Assembly (NCBI GenBank): GCA_032718475.1
Contig: JAUCBJ010008976.1
Location: 122,015-186,014 of the forward strand
Length of the DNA: 64,000 nt
From: Nemertoderma westbladi
Lineage: Eukaryota > Xenacoelomorpha > Nemertodermatida > Nemertodermatidae
Direction: 5' to 3'
The first letter of the stretch is position 1; each line of letters starts with the position of its first letter. Below the pieces are notes generated by a model. That model saw nothing but the letters and a program-made list of their open reading frames with translations. It was not told where the DNA came from and did not search any database. Below, piece by piece: positions 9,890-21,310 of this stretch. The position numbers and the translations under genes are program-made.

Positions 9890-11116
9890 TGTAAAAGCTT
9901 TTGCGGAATTGCCCGGTTATTTTTCCTTATTTTTCCCGTAAAATACTCTGTAGTTGGTTTAGTAGGCGTAAGAGGCCGTATTATTGCTGTATCGGTGTTT
10001 TTTAGAGGACCTAAGAGCTATTTCTTCCGTATGTGTACTTTGGGGGACATGGTTGGTGATTCTATGGCAATTCTATGACGCAAAATAGCTAGATCCTCTT
10101 GAAACAGTAGTTACTATGACGATGGTTAACAGCTGAGCTGTATACGTGTCGATTTTCTTTGTTCTACGGTGCCTCTCAGTTCAGTCAACCAATCAGAGCG
10201 TTTTTACTGTTCTTGTACAGAAATTTCCTAGAAATCACGCAATGCTTTATGGGCAGTGTTATCATTCAGTCCTGAGCCAAGAAAGAACGGCTTTTGGAAT
10301 ATTTGTGCTTTTCTGCTTTTAGCCTAACACTAGTAGGCTTAATTATAAGGACATATATCCGTTATCACACTGACATCACACTGGGTAACTCAATGGTTAA
10401 CAACTTACTCAATGCTTGGCTGGTCTTGTCGTACATACTTTTATAACGTTATACTGCTATTTACTGTCGGTTATTCATTATATGGTTGATGAAATATTTT
10501 ATTTGGAATAACGAGAAATAACCCCGAAAACCCAATATTCTTGATATACCGAAGGTAAGAGAGACAGGTTACATATAACGATTGTGACTTATGTTAAAGT
10601 GGTTTGAAGTGAATCTAATGTTATCTGATAGACCCTACATGAGTCGGTCTGTGTTCCTTTTATATGTGACTAAAATCAGTGAAGATCGGCAGATCAGTGT
10701 GCAGTATTGTGCAGCATTGTGTATGAGTGAGACTGATAATGAAGCATTTCCTAAAGAATGTGCCATATATGTGAATTGTAACTAAGCCATATCGTTGCAT
10801 GTAGTTTAAGTCATAGCTCTGTTTATATAGATAGAGCGCCACGTCCAAAAGGAACTGTTAATATTCCCGAAGGTGAATAATATTGTCAGAGATTATATAA
10901 TACTGTCAGTCGAATAATACATTAGGCTTACATAGCAATAAGATTAAGCCGTCAAAGTCAATCTCCCGGGTATATCCAGCGGGTGAATGATCGCGCACAG
11001 ATTGGTTTCAACTAGTGTAGTGAATCAAATACTTGTCAGAGGCTAAAAGCGATTTATTATCTAGAAGACATCCTAATTTGGCGGGTTAAACTGCCAAAGG
11101 TCTGAAAGCGCGAACA
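9890..11116 (+). repeat. E1 5' LTR (1227 bp)
   Basis: It aligns with the LTR at 16231-17125 with scattered substitutions, and has about 332 bp more in the middle (roughly 10325-10700) that the 3' LTR lacks. That stretch is also present in the E0 and E2 LTRs, so the 3' copy lost it. ORFs in the LTR are not conserved between copies and are not called. Confidence 0.92.
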
Positions 11117-11464
11117 ATAACGGATATAGCTTCTTTATTGCAGTAAGCAATAAAGTTGAAAGTACCGGTCAACCGGTAAACCTGAACCGGTACTGCGGTA
11201 CGTCTGTAGGCCCAACTGCCTGAACCGGTACTGCTGTAGGTCTGTAGGCCCAACTGCCTGAACCGGTACTGCTGTAGGCCCATAGGCTCAACTGTCCTAA
11301 CCGGTACTTCCAGTACAGGTATAGCAGTATTATTCGATTTTGATTATTATATACCAGTAGGCCTTAATAATTAATCAGGGAGGGCCCGCCCTGGTTTTTT
11401 ATTGAGATTTTACTTATTTCTGTCAGTTTTATTTATTTGTAGGCCAATATTGAACAGAAGGCGT
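11117..11464 (+). other. E1 leader with 38-bp repeats
   Basis: The leader starts ATAACGGATAT right after the LTR; no TGG-type tRNA primer site is visible. At 11185-11298 a 38-bp unit with core AACCGGTACTGCTGTAGG occurs three times. From about 11376 it matches the start of the long leaders of E3 and E0, up to the GTAAG at 11465. Confidence 0.7.
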
Positions 11465-12970
11465 GTAAGTGAGTCCGAACAACTACATGTCCAATTCAGT
11501 GATGTGAACGACACTGACCAAAGTTCTGAGATGGAAGGATTCTATACGGACGAATTCTCCGACCAAAACGAATCCTGTTACTTAATAAACACCACCGCAG
11601 TGTATCGAGCACTCATGTATGAGAAAGACACAGACAGCGACCTCACCCTAACTACTTCAGATCAACAACATTCTTGGAAAGCGCCAACTTCAAATGTAGG
11701 AATCCGAGAATTTCCTGTAGTCCAGTTACGGGTCCACGGACCTCAGAAGAGCTATATAGTGAACGCCCTCCTGGACTCCGGCAGCACAGGAACATTCATC
11801 GATAAAGAACTAGCCGAAGACATCTTTGCTGGACAACCCAAGTTCCGAACCAAGCTAAACATGTCAGGGATCATGCAGGTTTGGAAATCTGCTGTGGCTG
11901 CCGACTATTATATAGGTGAGTTGTCCACTCCACAGGATAAACTAGGAGAACACAGTATAAGGTCAGTCAAAATGGTGGCAATAAAGAACTTCGCTACCAC
12001 CCAAGTGGAACCTTATAATTGGGACGAAGATGATCATGCCCAACAACTTAACATTCCTAGATTCGACACCGATTATCCTGGAGTACAAATATTAATCGGT
12101 CAAAACGCGCATGAGGCGCTGGAGACATTGGAGAAACGACCTGCTCAACCGCAACCACTTCAGACCTATGCGGTAAGAACTAGAGTAGGTTGGTACCTTA
12201 CTGGACCTTCCCGAAGAACGCTCAGAGAAAGACTGCTTCAAGATCGCGTCTGCCAGGTGAGTGAATGGGAAGATGATACTAGTGAGGGAGACGACCCAAC
12301 TGAGGGAACACCATACTCCTCAGATAATGACGATATTAGCTCCAATGTAGATCAATGGAGATATTGCCCCAAGAAGTTTAATCCAACTGACATCGCTTCC
12401 AGAGGAGCAACTCCTCAAGAACTGACAGATACTACAGACCGGTTAGGTGAACCCGACTTCCTGAGTAAGGAGGATGAATGGCCTCCCCATCTTACTCCAA
12501 CTGAGATTAGACCAGCCAAGGGAGCGGAGAAAGTCAAACCTAAAACCCGGACGGGTGGATCGGAGTTATTTGAACCCGGGATAGATCTGTCGGTATTACA
12601 TATTGCCAGGGACGACGCCGTGGATCTGGACCTCCCCACCGCGAGTGGATCCTTCATGAAGATCAGAGAGAGCGATTGGAGCTCTGGAACATCAGACGTC
12701 TCGCAGGGACTCTCACCTCTCCTGCAGGGAGCGACGGACCACTATAGCTCCTGGAATCGGCTTTGTAAGGCCGTCGTGTACCTAGAGCGATGTTTCTATC
12801 GTCACTATTCCAGGACGAAGAGGAAACCTGGAATTGTATTCGGGATGCAGCGACTCAAATCACCCAGTCAGTCGTTTGTGTTTACCGGAAGGGAATGGAG
12901 GACTCTCCGGAAACTGTGGAAGGCAAGATTCTCTTCCCACGACCACCTCCCTAATCCTTCAAACATCTAG
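11465..12970 (+). pseudogene. E1 fused gag-protease-RNase H tail ORF
   Basis: The frame is open without interruption to TAG at 12968-12970 but no ATG fits its start; upstream codons are leader. It begins just after the gag zinc knuckles, carries the protease motif LLDSGSTGTFIDKE (about 11770), then jumps from PYSSDNDDI straight to the RNase H tail (DQWRYCP, then IASRGATP, about 12345), losing RT and most of RNase H. A second deletion joins the region before integrase (about 12825) to the last 45 or so codons, which are read in a shifted frame. The protease may have been intact when inserted; everything needed for reverse transcription and integration is missing. Confidence 0.85.
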
Positions 12971-14634
12971 GGACTCCATAACGTAACAACATATGGAGTG
13001 GGTGTGTGACTCTATTATTTTATATTATTTTATTATTTTTATATTTCTGTATGTATTACTATGTAATTTTATTATAATCGTTTTATTTAATTTAGTAGAA
13101 TATTATTTAGCGATTATTTAGTAGAATAGTGCAATATATTCGTGTTTATTGCGTACGTAATTACTTATATTATATTTAGTGTGACGGTGAGAAACAAGTA
13201 TTTTTCTCTTTCCTTACTGTCCGTGTTATATTATAAATACGTAACTACAGTAAGATGAAATGTCCGTACTTATTAAAGTACAATAAAGCCACTACTATAT
13301 TCAAGTATTATTGGTAGGCAGAGTATTAGGAATGCAAAGTTCAGATCCTCGTGTCTCGGCTAAACCAAGCTCTGGGTAGACCTTGGAAACGACTTGCCTC
13401 TTCACACTGACATTGCTTCGTGCGATATTGCTCTCATACCGTATATTAAATAATACATATAGTAGCGTGATGTCCCTCTAACAGTAGCGTGAAACGCAAA
13501 TAAATCTGTTAAACCTTTTGACCATCTGTAATTCTAGTCGATTAAGATATCGCGGCACCCACCGATATACTTGAAAGACAAATTCTAGAATCAGTGGTTA
13601 ACGTCCCCAGACAAGTTCTGGAATAAATCGGTGCCCATCTCAAATATTAATTATTTAATATTTGCAAATCTAATAAATCAAAATCTGTAAAATTCAGATC
13701 AACAATTCTAGTCAATTAAGACATCGTAGCATTTACCGATATTCTTAAAAGGACAATTTTCATAGAATTAAGGATCTTGTGTCCCCAGACATGTTCTAGA
13801 ATCAAAACATGTCAATTTAATTATCAAATAATAAAATTTCAGGGAATAAATTTAAATTCATGCCTTTTAATGAATTTAATAAATTGCCATTTTTACGCAA
13901 TTTATAACATTCCCAAAATTCCATTAATTAATAGATCAAGGGAGCGGAGATTTATCTTCTTATGCGTATGAGTGTGCGAAAGTCTCCCAAACATAGTCAA
14001 TAGCCGATAAAATTCATAAAGCCATGTATAAAACAGGACATTGACCATTAAAGAATTACTATTAAATAACATCCCAGATCTGTATGCATTGGAATTACCC
14101 TAATTCTACCGCTAGCTTTGCATAATGTCACCATAGCAACAACCACGCTAGAATTAGAATTGAGTTAAAAGAACAATAGAAAGCATGCCCCATTGAATAG
14201 CATAGGGAATAAATAGCGCACTGCTAGTATAAAAGGATACATGATAATAACGTGACATTCTGGAAGGCACTGACTAACGGACAAGTGACCCGAGTGTGTG
14301 TAATTTGTGACAAGTTGTGTGTGTGGTATTTGTGAGTTTATAGGCGAATGTTACTACTAAGGTGTGTTTACAGTAGCGAGTTGCAATTGTGAAAGTAACC
14401 CTAACTCTCCAGTAAGAACCTGAGGTGTATCTAAGCCTTTGGGACGGACAGTCGAGTGACTTGTGCCGGTTATCGTTGTCATTGTGTAGCTACATCGTTG
14501 GCGAAAGCACAGCGACGACGGTACATCGGCGCTGAGGATCTCGCACTGTCCGGGGGCTGATTGGGGTAGGCAGCGACGCTCGCTAGCCTAAATATAAACT
14601 CATTATAATATTAATAAACTCATATATAGCAGAT
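12971..14634 (+). other. E1 3' region upstream of ORF-X
   Basis: Noncoding sequence shared with E2 (25002-26657), E3 (46630-48263) and the inverted block of E0. It contains a repeated motif (see 13531-13830) and, near 14229, TATAAAAGG in E1 where the other copies read TATCCAAGG. About 400 bp of conserved sequence leads into the ORF-X start codon. No ORF is conserved here. Confidence 0.7.
13531..13830 (+). repeat. Two-copy motif with CCAGA/TCTGG hairpin
   Basis: Two imperfect units start at 13531 and 13705. Each reads ATTCTAGTCGATTAAG, a CACCCACCGATAT-like box, then CCCCAGAC-N-TTCTGGAAT. CCAGA (13607-13611) pairs with TCTGG (13617-13621). The same pair of units is present in E2, E3 and E0, so it belongs to the family and is not local. 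It may be a structured RNA signal. Confidence 0.6.
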
Positions 14635-16152
14635 ATGACGGAGTTGATAGAAGATGGTCTTGGTATCAGGGAGCGATATACTCTACTTTCAAGCGTTTGT
14701 TGATAGCTTGATACGCGGTGATACTAGTCCAACTACTACGGAGGATGATGGTCGTTATATCGAACCTACGATTTCCTGGAAGTAACTTACGCGTGAATTG
14801 GACTATGGAAAATTCACCGCTCGCTATACGCATCGTAATGGTACGTATATGGACTTCTTGACTACTGGTCATCCTATTGATTTACACGACACCGACGATA
14901 TAGACACCGAAAGGGAAATGGTTTTATTTAAATATCATACCCAGCGGAGTCGAAACGATAAATCGAGAATAGAACACGAGAACTCTATTCGAAACAGACT
15001 CGAGAGGGAAGACGTTGAAGAACCTGATAAACGTCGCGACTTCAACGACTATCTAGAATTCCTAAGAGAGACCTATCTCAATATTGCCAGTCAACAAAAC
15101 CTCGAAACTCGATATCCTCAAGGTATACATCCAGACCCTATGATGGAACTCAAACGGCTCTATTTTACGATGCTGTATCTTACCGCCGATCGACCGCTAC
15201 CTGTCGTTCCAGATAGCTTCGAACAGATGGAGGAATATTGTAAAACTGGAGAGCGATCACCCGCGTTTCCCCTTCAAGACGTGCGTCTTTGGTATTATTA
15301 CGATAAATGCCCTAGACCCAGCCAATAAACGGAAAGACATAAACATCCACGGAAACGTTGTGTTAAACACAGTTGTGCTCGTTATATTTACTGGAGTTTC
15401 GAGCGAAACTTGTTTGACGTATCACCTATGCTCACTCGGCTCGAACGATCCTGGAGTAAACCTACGATCAGAGTCCCGGAATACTCGGTCAAACCTCCTC
15501 ATTCCTTAGTTGGACCTCAGACCTGCGATCCTGGTGGTGTCGCGGATCCTCGCGGACTGTATTCACTGTTCAAAGATCTAGTGCTACCCTAACAATTAAT
15601 CGGTAACACTCCGACAGTGATTTCTAGCTAGCCGCCCATCTTACCTAGCCGGATTGTGACGCGGACACCTAATATCACTATCCAACCGTATGGTCGTCCC
15701 CGTTTAACGTGATACAACCCTTCATCAAGGTGAAGGAGAGCGTTGTACGAAACGAGTTAAACGCTATTCTATAAAGATCAAAAAAGAAACCTGCGTTTGT
15801 TCAGATAAACGTAAGTTATAACAGTAAGTCCAATCGATAAACGAATTGGCCTTATCTCAGTTCGATTGGGAAATCTCGAATCTCTAAGAAGATATCAAGC
15901 TTAGAAAACCCTATTCTCTGCGAGAGTTTTGGACGAACGTATCCCATGACAAGCGGAGGAAAATCAGCTCGAGGAGAAGCATATCGAAATGGACGAGACA
16001 CCAACCGTAAACCCAAACCTTCTAATGCAATTGTATTGCACCCTTTACCCAGGAGTTATAGTCTTTCTAGTAAAGTGGCTCGCCCCAAAGAGAAAAGGAC
16101 TCTTGCTGGCCTCGGGAAACTGCGTGAACGCCGTCCGCGCAAGAAAAACTAA
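14635..16152 (+). pseudogene. ORF-X remnant in E1 (third reading frame of the BEL family)
   Basis: ATG at 14635-14637 to TAA at 16150-16152 spans 506 codons. A 1-2 nt indel near 14690 shifts the frame, which is restored for 14798-15327. In-frame pieces include TYMDFLTTGHPIDLHDTDDID, FNDYLEFLRETYL and VVPDSFEQMEEYCK, then an aromatic plus Cys segment (RLWYY) before a TAA at 15326-15328, probably CAA turned to TAA. After it come FDVSPMLTRLERSW (15410), a conserved VPEYS-x-PPHS block and a Lys/Arg-rich C-terminus. This copy is the only one that links the N-terminal half to the RLWYY segment in one frame. Position after pol resembles env, but I see no signal peptide or membrane segment in the favoured frame. 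Function unknown. Confidence 0.65.
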
Positions 16153-16230
16153 CTGTTTAGAGTATCTTTATGTTTTAGAAACTGTGATTTTTATATTTTA
16201 TAGACTGAAAATCCCATTTTCTGGGAGCGG

Positions 16231-17125
16231 TGTAAAAGCTTTTGCGGAATTGCCCGGTTATTTTTCCTTATTTTTCCCGTAAAATACTCTGTAGTTGGTT
16301 TAGTAGGCGTAAGAGGCCGTATTATTGCTGTATCGGTGTTTTTTAGAGGACCTAAGAGCTATTTCTTCCGTATGTGTACTTTGGGGGACATGGTTGGTGA
16401 TTCTATGGCAATTCTATGACGCAAAATAGCTAGATCCTCTTGAAACAGTAGTTACTATGACGACGGTTAACAGCTGAGCTGTATACGTGTCGATTTTCTT
16501 TGTTCTACGGTGCCTCTCAGTTCAGTCAACCAATCAGAGCGTTTTTACTGTTCTTGTACAGAAATTTCCTAGAAATCACGCAATGCTTTATGGGCAGTGT
16601 TATCATTCAGTCCTGAGCCAAGAAAGAACGGCTTTTGGAATATTTGTGCTTTTCTGCTTTTAGCCTCTGTGTCGGTCTGTGTTCCTTTTATATGTGACAT
16701 CAGTGTGCAGTATTGTGCAGCATTGTGTATGAGTGAGACTGATAACGAAGCATTTCCTAAAGAATGCGCCATATATGTGAATTGTAACTAAGCCATATCG
16801 TTGCATGTAGTTTAAGTCATAGCTCTGTTTATATAGATAGAGCGCCACGTCCAAAAGGAACTGTTAATATTCCCGAAGGTGAATAATATTGTCAGAGATT
16901 ATAATATAATACTGTCAGTCGAATAATACATTAGGCTTACATAGCAATAAGATTAAGCCGTCGAAGTCAATCTCCCGGGTATATCCAGCGGGTGAATGAT
17001 CGCGCACAGATTGGTTTCAACTAGTGTAGTGAATCAAATACTTGTCAGAGGCTAAAAGCGATTTATTATCTAGAAGACATCCTAATTTGGCGGGTTAAAC
17101 TGCCAAAGGTCTGAAAGCGCGAACA
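16231..17125 (+). repeat. E1 3' LTR (895 bp)
   Basis: It follows the purine-rich CTGGGAGCGG (16221-16230), the plus-strand primer site also found before the E2 and E3 3' LTRs. It ends GCGCGAACA at 17125. Relative to the 5' LTR it lacks about 332 bp after 16665. Confidence 0.92.
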
Positions 17126-17129
17126 CATT

Positions 17130-18566
17130 ATGACTGAGGAGGAGCTTGATATTAAGATCGAAGCTGGTTTCGAAAATGTCGATTTCAATGAAGTCGACAT
17201 TGGACTTCTTGAAAGTGAACTTATTATGTCCAACATTCCCGAATGTGATGCTGCTGACCCTTTACTGGATGATGATGGCAATCTTGATTTTGAAAACTTA
17301 GAGCCGCCAGGTAGTAACAATGAACAGACAGTACTGCAGGATGTGGTGATGATTGATGATATGGTTGGTGCCAGTACTAGTGGAGGAGCAACGGATGCAG
17401 ACTCCCTTCCTGGTTGGGATCGTGTCCTTGCTTTGGCGGAACATCTGGCAGATCTAAATAGTTTGATAGTGAGCATAACTGATGCAACAGCTATTGTGAA
17501 GAAGTTCAATCAACTTCATGAGTATGATAAGAAACCTATCGAATTCCAAAGGAGTGTTTCTTCTACTCGACCTTCACGTCCTTCGAGTTTCAGATTAAAG
17601 AAAGCCATGAGTGGACAAGATGGAGCAGAAACTTTGCGAACTTGTATAGTTTCTGGAGGTCCACCAGCTTTGAGCCCTGCACTAAGTAGAGTGGTTCAGG
17701 CAATATTCATCAGGTTGGGAGAAGTATATATTGAAAATAAACGCATTGTATCTTCAGGGAAGAGGATATCTGTATCCCGCTGGAAGTTGATGTGTCAACA
17801 TTATCTAAGACTGCGGAATCGGATTTCCCATTGCTCTGCAATAACAGATCATTGTAATTTGACACTCTACAATGTCAACGAAACAACCCTCAGGCAGTGG
17901 TGGGAAAAAAAAATCCGACGGGAAGAGGCTAAAACTCTTATAGGAAATTTGGGGTTGCAGAGTTCTGCCCCAAATGTTGCAGAGGAACCACTCCCTGAAC
18001 CACAGCCTCTCAGGAAAAACATCGAGCAACCCATCACACCAATGTCTATCTATGATCCTGTGGATACCCGAGGCCACGCCACTGTCAGGAGTAGGAAAGA
18101 AACCGTTGATTCATCGAAGACTTCAGCCCCTTCAGTTTCACAACCCCCTCCACAAATGCCTTTTCAACCATATTTACCCTTCTACCCACCTTACATAAAC
18201 TGCAATCCAAATCCATACTACCCATATCCATACCCGATACCTTCCCACCCGAAGTATATCCAGCCGAGCTATGACCGACCATCCCAGGATCAGTGGGATA
18301 GCAAACAGCCTCAATCAGACATGAGTTTAGGTCCTGTCCAGGTGCAACATCGACCTATAAGCCGTACAACCGCTTGGCGAAGACGTAAAGTATCAACAAC
18401 AGAGCCTTTCACTCGTAAGATTCACAAACCTCGCAGATGTCATAAATGCCAATCACTATTAGGAGGGGATGTTTATCATCGTCATTATTTTGGGCATATA
18501 TACTGCCCATATGAAGTGGGGCAGGTATCATATGATGAGTGGTTGGATTCCATCAATCGCAAGTAA
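17130..18566 (+). pseudogene. DUF6729-type putative DDE transposase, C-terminal part
   Basis: The frame opens at ATG 17130-17132, which is the same codon that stands at 9889-9891 before E1, so removing E1 and one target copy continues the upstream protein in frame. The segment is acidic first, then helical, then Pro/Tyr-rich (about 18140-18290), and ends with a Cys/His cluster: CHKCQ (18439), HRHYFGH and YCPYE near 18480-18515, likely a zinc-binding finger, with stop TAA 18564-18566. It is open with no lesion of its own. Taken alone it could be mistaken for an independent gene; its apparent start is simply an internal Met. Confidence 0.75.
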
Positions 18567-19548
18567 ACTTCTTTACAACTCTGTCGAGCATAGACTTCAA
18601 TAATACTCATAATTATTGCACATTGCCAATATCAGTAGTAAATATATAAATAAATAAAATATATTTCATGTATATATCAAGGTATAAAATTACAAACAAA
18701 TTTTTGAAATTAAATTTTTTGCATAATTGCCTTTCATTCCATCAAATATAATTCCGTAAGTGGTGGCAAAACATAGATTATTGACTTGCTTCATAATTTG
18801 GCACTCTTCTGATGCTAAATAATATTGCTTTACAAAAACTCCAACTTTTTCCACCATTATTTTAAATACGCATTTTTTATATTTTAAATACTTCGGTGTA
18901 GTAGTAGGAGAATTATTTTGAGGTATTTGCATCTCATCTTATTGTTCTTTGTTTATTATCCATATTATCTATCACTTGTATTTAAATACCAAGATATAAA
19001 TAATCGCGATAGTTAGTATATCTATTATGGTGCTTGAAATAATTCCTATGCAAGTCCTGTTATTCATTCGCTGAATATAATGTGTATACCAATATAATAT
19101 ATATAATTGCGATAATTACCGATAGTATATGTATTATGGTACTTGAAATAAATCCGATGCAGGTCATGTTATTCTTTCGCAGATTATAATGTTTATACTC
19201 ATATTAAAAGGCGGTACTTTATATTTATAAACAATTTATTTATTTTTGCTCCTGGGTTGGTTGGAATCCCGCATCATCACTACAACACGTGGGGACTTCG
19301 CGCAGCACAGGTCAGGTCAACCTTAGCATAGCAGTACCATTAGCGAGCTAGTAATTCACCCCCTAGCGGCAGACAGAGGAACTATAGAGGTCTGTCTGTG
19401 TGTAGAATTTCTAAAGATTTTATAGACTACATGTGTACCTAGTTTAGATAGTAGCTACAGTCTAGGGAATCCCCCAAAAAAGATGCAGCTGATTGTGACA
19501 CTGTAAGGATTTCCCTTATAGAATCAGCTGATCTTCATATGATATTTT
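18567..19548. other. AT-rich interval with a two-copy 103-bp repeat
   Basis: No convincing gene. Two imperfect copies of a unit of about 103 bp start near 19000 and 19103 (core ATTATGGTRCTTGAAATAA). A minus-strand frame at 18690-18932 (80 codons) is AT-driven and unrecognised, so it is not called. Confidence 0.5.
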
Positions 19549-21310
19549 CGTCTTCCTTCCCCCTTTTTCCCTTTCCCTTCCCCCTCAGCACAGAGAACTT
19601 CTTCCCCCTGCCTGAGAGGCCTATCATTTAAATAACTCGCTATTTCCTCTAAGAGAGTTCGGAGTAGCTCATCAGTTAGATAGGCTTTACATGGAATAAT
19701 ATGGTGGAACGCGATCTTCGTACTCTTAATTAGTCGTTCCCAACTTCCACCCCACCAAGGTGCGTCGGCTGCGTTAAACGTCCATGTTGATGCCGATACC
19801 CTTAGGTGTTCTTCTAGCTGGTGATCGTTCCAATCGGCTATGAATTTAGCGATTTCCTTGTTGGCACCCACTAAATTCGTTCCCTGGTCGGGTCTCATAG
19901 TGCGGCTAGTACCAAATCAACCGATTTGTCTTCTCAGGCAAAGGATAAAACTTTTCAGTGACATATCGTTAACCATACCCAAGTAAATGACTCGAAAAGT
20001 CATGCAAACAAAGATGACACACCATCTTTTCACCATTGTACGGGCGCGCTTGACTTCGAAGGGTCCGAAAAGATCTACGTCGGTGTGGGTGAACGGGGGT
20101 TGGTAACATTCGACTCGTTCCCTAGGGAGCGCCGCTTCTAGTTGAGTCAGCAGCTTGCTATAAATCCTTTTGCAAGGTATACAGTTTCGTAGTGTTTGGT
20201 TGAGAGCTGTGGATGGGTGCACCAGGTAATATCGCATTCTGATCTCGCTTAATATATGTTCCCTCCCGGCGTGATAGAGACGGTAGTGAACGTCCTGTAT
20301 CAACTTGATCTGAATTTCCGGGTCGAATATTAGTATGGGAAACATAGTATCTCTAGAGATCGGAGCTTTAGTAAGGCGACCTCCAACTCGAATTAAACCA
20401 TTTATCATTATGCTGGAGAATTTATCCGTTAATGGAGTTAGGGGGTCAACACTGAGTTGGTTATATTTCTCAGGCTTCTCCAGTCTTTGTGAAACTCTTA
20501 ATAACTGTAAATTGGATTGATCTACCTTCATTAGCAGTTAATACTATCAAGGTACGGTCTTAGTACTGTATCGATAGTGAAAGAGTTGTTTTAGTATGGT
20601 TATAGCCCTACACATTTTATCCCACGAGCTATAATGGTTCATGGTTCGAGATATTAGAGGGGATAAGCCCATATCCACATTTGGTAACAGTAGTTGGTCA
20701 TTGGATTTTTCAGGGTCGTTAGTGGCAGTTTAGGGTTGGAAATCAATATTCGGGGGAAGGTTTGGAATTTGACTATTAATTTTGTTTACATAGCTGTTGG
20801 TTGCCATGTCAACAGGCTTAAAAAGCTTTGACTTATAGGGCCTGGTTTTTGGCTTAACGATTTCTAAACCCTTGACTTGCCTCATTTCCTCCGGTGTAAT
20901 ATGAGGAGGCCATAGTTCTTCTGGTTTGGAAAGGAAATCGGGCCCATTCAACCAACATGTTGAATTTAAGAGGTCATTAGGGGTCGCACCACGGGAGGGT
21001 ATGTCAGCCGGGTTTTGGGGTCCGGGGATGTACCTCCATTGATCTAACTTGCTGCGATTAAGTATTATTGATACTCGGTTTGTAATGTATAAATTAAAAC
21101 CGCAGACGGTGTTAGTCAAATATTCCAGCACTATGGCTGCGTCTGTCCATAAAACGGTTCTAGATTATTACAAAGTCAGTCTCGTCCAGGATATTTTTGG
21201 CAACAGTAGTTGCAAACAGTGCGGCCTTTAGTTCAGCTCTTGGAACTGTTAAATCGTTGTTTTTTATCAAAAATTTGGACGCTACTAGTGACACCCGAGT
21301 GTCTTGGGGT
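19549..21310 (-). pseudogene. Old BEL/Pao pol fragment (RNase H to integrase)
   Basis: Reading leftward: RNase H with VPRAELKAALFAT (about 21240), LDQWRYIPGPQNPADI, then a linker, the integrase HHCC region (HYRLYHAGREHILSEI, NCIPCK), core Asp in VDLFGP, Asp in RPDQGTN and Glu in GGSWERLI (about 19735). It differs from the E1/E2/E3 pol at many residues, so it is another subfamily. Lesions include a TAG near 21165, gaps around 20530-20730 and a TGA at 19915-19917 in place of a codon for Arg (CGA) in the other copies. Similarity stops near 19610. The right end is cut by the LTR of E0 at 21311. Confidence 0.85.

Larger units (their letters stand above)
9890..17125 (+). mobile_element. E1: deleted BEL/Pao LTR retrotransposon (7.2 kb)
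   Basis: Two LTRs (9890-11116 and 16231-17125) start TGTAAAAGC and end GCGCGAACA. The flanks are AATTA (9885-9889) and CATTA (17126-17130), a 5-bp target duplication with one mismatch, as usual for BEL. Inside are a short leader, a fused gag/protease/RNase H-tail ORF, a long 3' region and an ORF-X remnant. Most of gag, RT and integrase are deleted, so movement would need another element's proteins. The element splits the DUF6729-type gene. Confidence 0.92.

Noticed and set aside
10591-10785. Short ORF in the LTR, also seen at 16597-16791
   Set aside because: It is present in two copies only because the LTR is repeated; it is not conserved in the E0, E2 or E3 LTRs.
18690-18932. 80-codon minus-strand ORF
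   Set aside because: AT-rich, unrecognised and without splice or promoter context; could be chance.
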